This document shows, one piece after another, positions 60,271 to 64,000 of a stretch of 64,000 nucleotides of DNA. Numbering within the stretch: position 1 is the first letter of the stretch; every line of letters starts with the position of its first letter. Position numbers and translations under genes: made by a program. The DNA comes from Lumbricus rubellus (taxonomy: Eukaryota; Annelida; Clitellata; Crassiclitellata; Lumbricidae): the NCBI GenBank assembly GCA_945859605.1, contig OX243817.1, forward strand, positions 26,778,843-26,842,842. The letters are read 5' to 3'. Under the pieces are notes generated by a model. The model was not told the origin of the DNA and did not search any database. It saw only the letters and a list, made by a program, of their open reading frames with translations.

Positions 60271-62041
60271 ATCGTCGTCGTCGTTGTCATCGTCATCATC
60301 ATTATCATCATCATCATCAGTAGCAGCAGCAGCATCTTCGCCTGAATCATCACCTAAGTCATCACCACTTCCATCACCTTCAGTCAATTTACATAGATCT
60401 ATTCATCAACGTGTCTTGAAGTCAAAGACGATTATAATGATGGCTATCATGATGACAACTTATGCGTGAGAAGTGAGTGCATGCATTACCTGAGTATGAG
60501 ACAATTAGAGTAGAGCTCCTGTATCAAAAGTGGATAGTAGGAAAGTCGTATGGGTCTATAAACGTTTGGTTACTTAGAACATTTATTGCTGGTGAAAACA
60601 TTTCGATGCTCCATAGACCATTATACACGGTGTCCCAATTGAAGTGAGCCCCTTTTTGTTTTGGCGATATACTTGTCAATTCTAAAGGAAATTCTATAAA
60701 ATTTTAAAGCATGTAAGAGGGATAAATTATCAATGTTTCCTGAAAATTCTATCCAATTCTACGAACAAAGTCCAAAGTTATGCACGTTCAAATTTGGGCA
60801 ACTAAAATTGTAAGTTTCCAACATGTAAAAGATAGGAAATTAGTGTTAGCGCTGTTCTTCAAAACTGATGTTCAAAATGTCCTCCATTAGCTCGAATGCA
60901 TGCTCTAAGGCGATTTCGACATTCATTGATTGCATTGTCAACAATCTCTGTAATCAAAAGGATTCCATTCTTCCACATTTCGCTGTTTGAAGTGATCACT
61001 GATGAACGTCACGCGTATGCGAGTTTCATAAGGCTGCGATGGGCCAGTTTCTGTTAGAAATTCCTTTGAAAATCTTTTGCAACGTAATGTTTTTCTTCTA
61101 TTAAATTGTTTATTAAACCCAAATCATCTTTGCTGAAAACCATTTTTATTATTGTCCCCTAACATGGAAATGACGGAAATATGACGGAAATATTGATTAA
61201 TTTATAAGGTTAGGCGTGCAGTTGCAAGCAATAATTTCCTATCTTTTACATGTTGGAAACTTACAATTTCCTTTGTCCAAATTTGAATGTGCATAACTTC
61301 GGGCTCTATTTGCAGAATTGGATAAAATTTTCAGGAAACATTGATAATTTATCCCTCTTACTTTCTCTGAAATTTCACAGAGTTTCATTTAGAATTAACA
61401 GATATATCGCCAAAACAAAAAGGGGCTCACTTCAATTGGGACACCGTGTACATGTAAAGTTCAGTGTAGGATGGGCCGTTTATTACATGTATACACTGTA
61501 AGTGTTGATTAGGAGTGCATTGTATTCGAGGTCTTTAAGTCACGAGCGGTGCACTGACTGAGGGTTGGCAATGACGACGCAGACTTAACACCAATACCAC
61601 CACTCTACCTCCACCTTTTCCTCCACTTTGTCCTCTTCCTTCGTCTCTTTCTCATGCTCGACCTCTTCCTCCCATCTCCAATTTTTTCCACACCTCTTCC
61701 TCCACTTCCATCGTTTCCTTCTCCTCTTCCGCCAACTACTCCATTTCCACCTTCTCCACGTCCATCTTCTCCTCCTTCTCATCCTCCTTCTCATCCTTTT
61801 CTTCCATCTCCATTTTCTCTTACTCCAACTCTTCTTTCTCCACCGCACACCTCTTTCATCTTCTTCACCGACTATAATTATTATACATGTATAGCTGTGA
61901 CTGATGATGTTCTTACGGTGACTGTGGCTGTGTGAGGTACTTCGAGAAAGCGAACTTCGCTGTGGAACATTCTCGTCGGATTGCAGCGAATGTCCCACGG
62001 AAGAGGAGCTGGACCATTCGACGGACCATCGATCTTCTGAC
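47839..62041 (-). CDS. SSUH2: SSUH2-like protein with CxxCxGxG zinc-binding repeats (N-terminus not found)
   Basis: Exons in transcript order: 61917-62041, 59796-59965, 51628-51720, 50357-50459, 48647-48751, 47839-47985; phases agree throughout. The first gives GQKIDGPSNGPAPLPWDI and FLEVPHTATVT, the usual lead-in of SSUH2. The next two carry the DnaJ-like cysteine motifs CYDCAALG, CHTCLGRG, CISCCGSG, CWHCHGTG, CSCCEGDG and CQTCQG. Then follow SEHIIEHTELPNHLIKAAAGE, VWPITDYPEQELCN and the C-terminus VHAPDYPQKYCWGCTIL, matching the family ending DYPERYCCGCTIV. SSUH2 (C. elegans ssu-2 homologue) is little characterised; in humans it has been linked to tooth development. The exon at 62041 starts in phase 1, so upstream exons are expected but were not identified up to 64000. 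Confidence 0.92.
48000..48360. repeat. (AATC/AGTC)n, (AATT)n and (ATTC)n tracts
   Basis: Three adjoining tetranucleotide arrays begin about 15 bp upstream of the acceptor of the last SSUH2 exon. The ATTC tract adjoins a LINE/SINE 3' tail at 48368 as its terminal repeat. Confidence 0.9.
48368..48590 (-). mobile_element. LINE-like 3' end in SSUH2 intron
   Basis: TATAGCGCTTCTTAAGG..TACTCAGAGGCGCTCCCAAC, followed by GAGGAATGGCTGAGAAGGGAGTTC and ACCGAGAAGGCACAGTTC, a motif set common in LINE 3' regions. Ends in an (ATTC)n tract at 48300-48360. Confidence 0.65.
49124..50027. mobile_element. hAT-type element with internal ~235-bp tandem triplication, 904 bp
   Basis: The ends are CAGTGACGTAACTAG and CTAGTTACGTCCCTG. 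CCTATATG flanks it at 49116-49123 and 50028-50035. Inside are three direct copies beginning near 49288, 49526 and 49754, each starting AAATGGCTCCATTTGAGG; the third is truncated. Lies in the SSUH2 intron between exons 50357-50459 and 48647-48751. Confidence 0.9.
50568..50870. repeat. Polypurine (GGA/GAA) tract
   Basis: About 300 bp almost free of pyrimidines on the plus strand. In SSUH2 sense it is a long polypyrimidine tract about 110 bp upstream of the acceptor of exon 50357-50459. Confidence 0.92.
51190..51600. repeat. (AT)n-rich tracts
   Basis: Several TATATA runs with CACACA patches immediately downstream, in sense, of SSUH2 exon 51628-51720. Confidence 0.88.
52930..53262. repeat. 22-bp minisatellite, about 15 units
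   Basis: The unit is CTATACATGTATGTAACTATGC; the last units are expanded with TTGTATGCC and ATTGCC. It lies in the large SSUH2 intron. Confidence 0.93.
54361..57140. repeat. 70-bp satellite array, about 39 units
   Basis: The unit is AGGCCCCTGCGGTTTCGGGG, then AACGAATTGAACCGACG, then [A/T]AT[C/T]Y-TTCGCGTGTC, then [G/A]TAAAAGGCGACTAAAGG. Neighbouring units differ mainly at three sites that tend to change together (GAATCTTT..TCATAAAA versus GTATCCTT..TCGTAAAA). The last units at 57040-57180 carry an 8-bp insertion and decay. GTCG-TAAAAGG-CGAC can fold as a short hairpin in the G-type units. Lies in the SSUH2 intron 51721-59795. The 66-codon minus-strand frames repeating every 210 bp are a product of periodicity. 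Confidence 0.96.
57393..57510. repeat. Near-perfect 48-bp inverted repeat
   Basis: Arms 57393-57440 and 57461-57510 share TTCGGGCAAGTCTGATTTTT and AGACCCGGAAAAAT with one mismatch and one indel. Part of a probable transposon remnant at about 57217-57590 (CGTAG ends, G/C runs), just after the 70-bp satellite. Confidence 0.85.
58142..58214 (+). tRNA. tRNA-Arg (anticodon TCG), copy 1
   Basis: A 73-base cloverleaf. Acceptor stem GGCCCCG pairs with CGGGGTC; anticodon stem TCTGA/TCAGA frames loop CTTCGAA (anticodon TCG). The B box GAGTTCGAGTC is intact. The T stem has one G-T pair (GCGAG/CTCGT). A T run follows at 58221. Antisense to SSUH2 within its large intron. Confidence 0.95.
58782..58844. 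repeat. Perfect 31-bp palindrome with one-base centre
   Basis: CTTATTACGATTAGCCTAAT through GTAGGCTAAA, one T at 58813, then the exact inverse. With one mismatch the arms extend to 58775 and 58851. It lies between the two tRNA-Arg genes. Confidence 0.95.
59146..59218 (+). tRNA. tRNA-Arg (anticodon TCG), copy 2
   Basis: Differs from copy 1 at one base, which restores a G-C pair in the T stem (GCGAG/CTCGC). All arms are intact and a TTTTTT terminator follows at 59220. Lies 932 bp from copy 1, same strand. Confidence 0.96.
59530..59775. repeat. (GAT/GAC)n triplet tract
   Basis: Triplet array in SSUH2 intron starting about 20 bp downstream of the donor of exon 59796-59965. It explains the Ser- and His-rich open frames on the minus strand. 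Confidence 0.93.
59796..59965 (-). CDS. SSUH2: SSUH2 exon with three to four CxxCxG motifs
   Basis: After acceptor catgcag the exon encodes CCYDCAALGWIRCHTCLGRG, then FTRCISCCGSGRLWKMDAHG and SCWHCHGTGRK. It ends phase 2 at AAACG|gtcagc and joins exon 51720 to give Arg before CSCCEGDG. The cysteine spacing implies zinc coordination as in DnaJ zinc fingers. Confidence 0.92.
60069..60148. repeat. Perfect 28-bp inverted repeat with 24-bp spacer
   Basis: Left arm 60069-60096 (CGTTTTGAAAGGATTCGCAA then GATGTCGT), right arm 60121-60148 its exact inverse. Lies in an SSUH2 intron. Confidence 0.95.
60097..60330. repeat. (CAT/CGT/CAC)n triplet tract
   Basis: Triplet array on the other side of exon 59796-59965, next to a 28-bp inverted repeat. 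Confidence 0.9.
60626..61448 (-). mobile_element. mariner-like element, internally deleted, 823 bp
   Basis: The ends are CACGGTGTCCCAATTGAAGT and its inverse, flanked by TA. The inverted repeats continue for tens of bases with few mismatches. The remains of a transposase are described separately at 60859-61143. The element lies in the SSUH2 intron between exons 61917-62041 and 59796-59965. Confidence 0.88.
60859..61143 (-). pseudogene. Remnant of mariner-family transposase
   Basis: The minus strand starts MVFSKDDLGLINNLIEEKHY, resembling the helix-turn-helix N-terminus of mariner-type transposases. After frame changes it ends with a stretch that includes NECRNRLRACIRANGGHFEH before a stop, resembling the usual C-terminus (CI..NGGHFEH). 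The catalytic middle (DDE/D region) is absent, so this is a deletion derivative and cannot be active. Confidence 0.75.
61590..61865. repeat. Polypyrimidine (CTTCC)-rich tract
   Basis: C/T-rich on the plus strand, purine-rich in SSUH2 sense, starting about 50 bp downstream of the donor of exon 61917-62041. Confidence 0.88.
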
Positions 62042-62583
62042 CTGTAGCCAACCAAACAAACAACCAAGCATTCAGCTATGGCTATAATTGACAGGACATT
62101 ATTTTGTGTAGGTCTAGCTATAAAAAGATCGCAACAGCTCTGATTTCGATTGGTTGGATAACTGGTAAACAATTCAAAACTAAACGAAAAATAAGGGATG
62201 ACCTCATGTGATTTTGGTTCTGTGCACTCTTTTAGAGCCTTGTTCAAATTCTAGAATGGCGTGTATAATATAGCAACCAGAAATCCATAGCAACCGGCAT
62301 TCTTAGCAACCAGCATCCATAGCAACCAGCATCCCTAGCAACTGGCACCCAGTAATAACAATCAGCATGATGCATCCATAGCAACTGGCACCCACAACAT
62401 CCTTCAATCAACCAAGACTGCCTAAGCTTATGTATTAAGGAAGAAAGCTGGAGTGAACTCCACCATTAAACGTACTCTGATATATAGAGCCAATTCCGAG
62501 CCTTGAGAAAAGAGAGGGTGACTCAGAGGCACTCGTTGCCAAAGGATTTCGTCAAGCACTGGAAAGTGGAAACTATTACTACT

Positions 62584-62765
62584 GGTGTGTGTATGTGTGT
62601 GTGTGTGTTTGTTTGTGTGTGTGTGTGTGTGTGTGTGTGAGTGTGAGTGGGTGTGCTTCCATGAGTGTGTATGTGAGTGTGTGTTTGGGAGTGTGTGGGT
62701 GTGTGCGTGCGTGTGTGCGTGCTTGTGTGGGTGTGTTTGTGAGTGTTTGTGTGTGTTTGTGTGTG

Positions 62766-62807
<42 letters not shown>

Positions 62808-62850
62808 AGTGTGTGCCTGTGTGTGTGTGTGTGTGTCTGCGTGTGTGTAG
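62584..62850. repeat. (GT)n microsatellite
   Basis: Imperfect GT tract upstream of the first recognised SSUH2 exon. No protein-coding meaning. Confidence 0.95.
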
Positions 62851-63349
62851 CAGAACCAAAAAACGTTGCAGAAGACGATTAAAACGACTCGAAGACTCGC
62901 GGTGTAAATCAGATCGGAAAAAGAGCTATTAGTGTGCGCATGCGTGATGGAGTGGACACTTTTAATGGAACTCTTATGTCTTCAGCCGTATACCCATTCC
63001 GGTCCAATTCATCGCTCATTATCGCCTTATTACGACCTATACTGAAAAGGAGTGGCGAGCGATTCTACGCCCTCCCGCACCCGCCCCAAGCCCCCAGCCC
63101 CCGCCCCCGCCCCTGCCTCAACCCACTGCCCCTCTCCCGTAATAGTCGCAACGAGTAGAAACGATCGTAATCGTTTAGTGATTTAGGTTAAGCATCACGA
63201 GACGACGCTGAGAATAGTTAAAGAAAAATGGCCGCAGTTGAAAGGAGGAAGTATTATTATTAAGTGAATCGACGAAAAGCTCAAACGATGTATAAGCGTA
63301 AGCTTATACTGCTCGACTATGTATTATTGCTGATTATTGCCCTATTATG

Positions 63350-63353
63350 CTGT

Positions 63354-63390
<37 letters not shown>

Positions 63391-63419
63391 GCGTGTGTGT
63401 GTGCGTGTGTGTGTGTGTG

Positions 63420-63488
<69 letters not shown>

Positions 63489-63490
63489 CT
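63350..63490. repeat. (GT)n microsatellite
   Basis: GT tract with GC interruptions near the right edge. Confidence 0.95.
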
Positions 63491-63677
63491 GCAGTGTCAG
63501 ATTCATCTGTGTGTATGTGTGCATGTATGTACGTGCATATGTAGATAGGTATGCACGTATGTATGCATGCATATATGTATGCATGTTATGTATACATAAC
63601 ATACATGTATATGTTTTATTGTGAGATCTCTAGAGAGAAACGAATTATATATACCAACATTTTAATGTAGTTATAGT

Positions 63678-63844
63678 CATGGGCGGTGTTTGGTTTCCGT
63701 TTTTAGGGGGGGGCTAACCCCGAGTCTGTGCCTTACTGGGAGGGCTAACCCCAAAAAGGATACCATTTTCATGGTAAAAAAGTTGAATCTGGGCCTTCTT
63801 GGAGGGGCTTAGCCCCCCCTAGCCTCTGATAAACTCCGCCCATG
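63678..63844. mobile_element. hAT-type MITE, 167 bp
   Basis: The left end is CATGGGCGGTGTTTGG and the right end AACTCCGCCCATG. GTTATAGT flanks it at 63670-63677 and 63845-63852. Its terminus CATGGGCGG matches the right end of the element at 7368-7472, so the two are probably one family. Confidence 0.88.
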
Positions 63845-64000
63845 GTTATAGTTTATTTATGTTGGTTCTCTTTGGATGCTCAGAGTTGCCTTTCTGTCGA
63901 CATAATAACCATTGTTTCAAAACATCAGTCTATAATACAATGCACGATGTGTAGTTGATTGTACATTTGGCATGTACTTCAGTGACGTTTGTCTCAAGTA

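Larger units (their letters stand above)
62042..64000. other. Right end, upstream of the first recognised SSUH2 exon
   Basis: Should contain N-terminal SSUH2 exons or begin its intron. Seen here are a run of AGCAACCAGCATCC-type short repeats (62270-62400), two GT tracts and a hAT MITE. No conserved exon was recognised. A G/C-rich patch at 63060-63140 has CCCCCGCCCC runs. Confidence 0.6.

Noticed and set aside
61585..62247. 220-codon Lys/Arg/Trp-rich minus-strand frame
   Set aside because: Mostly translated polypurine tract; only the part at 61917-62041 in another frame is an SSUH2 exon.
62428..62859. 143-codon minus-strand frame with possible SSUH2 N-terminal exon
   Set aside because: Mostly His-Thr from a GT tract; the non-repeat part does not match the expected SSUH2 segment in any frame.

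Overview
The window is animal nuclear DNA: spliced genes with short exons, GT-AG introns, many microsatellites, SINEs and small DNA transposons. The protein sequences and the very frequent word TAGGCCTA fit a marine invertebrate, possibly a deuterostome such as an echinoderm. That placement is an inference from general impression and is not shown by any single marker.

Four protein-coding genes can be read by exon-by-exon comparison with known families, with splice phases that join. (1) UNC80, minus strand, from the ATG at 26374 down past the left edge: 24 exons, about 1,990 codons, roughly the first 60% of the protein. (2) SNRPE (Sm protein E), plus strand, 27664-30343: five coding exons, complete, 95 residues. 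(3) CPT2 (mitochondrial carnitine palmitoyltransferase 2), minus strand, 41188-30951: 13 exons to the stop codon; the first exon with the start codon and transit peptide was not found. (4) An SSUH2-like protein with CxxCxGxG zinc-binding motifs, minus strand, from at least 62041 down to the stop at 47839; its N-terminal exons were not found. Two near-identical tRNA-Arg(TCG) genes lie on the plus strand inside an SSUH2 intron.

Layout: UNC80 and SNRPE are head to head, with 1.3 kb between start codons. SNRPE and CPT2 are tail to tail, with about 0.6 kb between stop codons and nearly coincident polyadenylation signals. CPT2 and SSUH2 are in tandem. The genes have unrelated roles (neuronal sodium-leak channel complex, spliceosome, fatty-acid oxidation, little-known zinc protein), so this is ordinary gene neighbourhood and not an operon-like unit.

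The repeat content is the striking part. A 1.6-kb minisatellite next to UNC80 exon 2 is made of copies of that exon's own 5' splice site, giving more than 30 GTAAGT sites in sense orientation. Two transposons of different superfamilies have inserted into it. At least nine hAT-type non-autonomous elements are each framed by a perfect 8-bp target duplication. There is a 70-bp satellite of about 39 copies, a mariner deletion derivative, a PIF/Harbinger-like element, three long near-perfect palindromes, tRNA-derived SINEs and many tandem arrays that abut exon ends.
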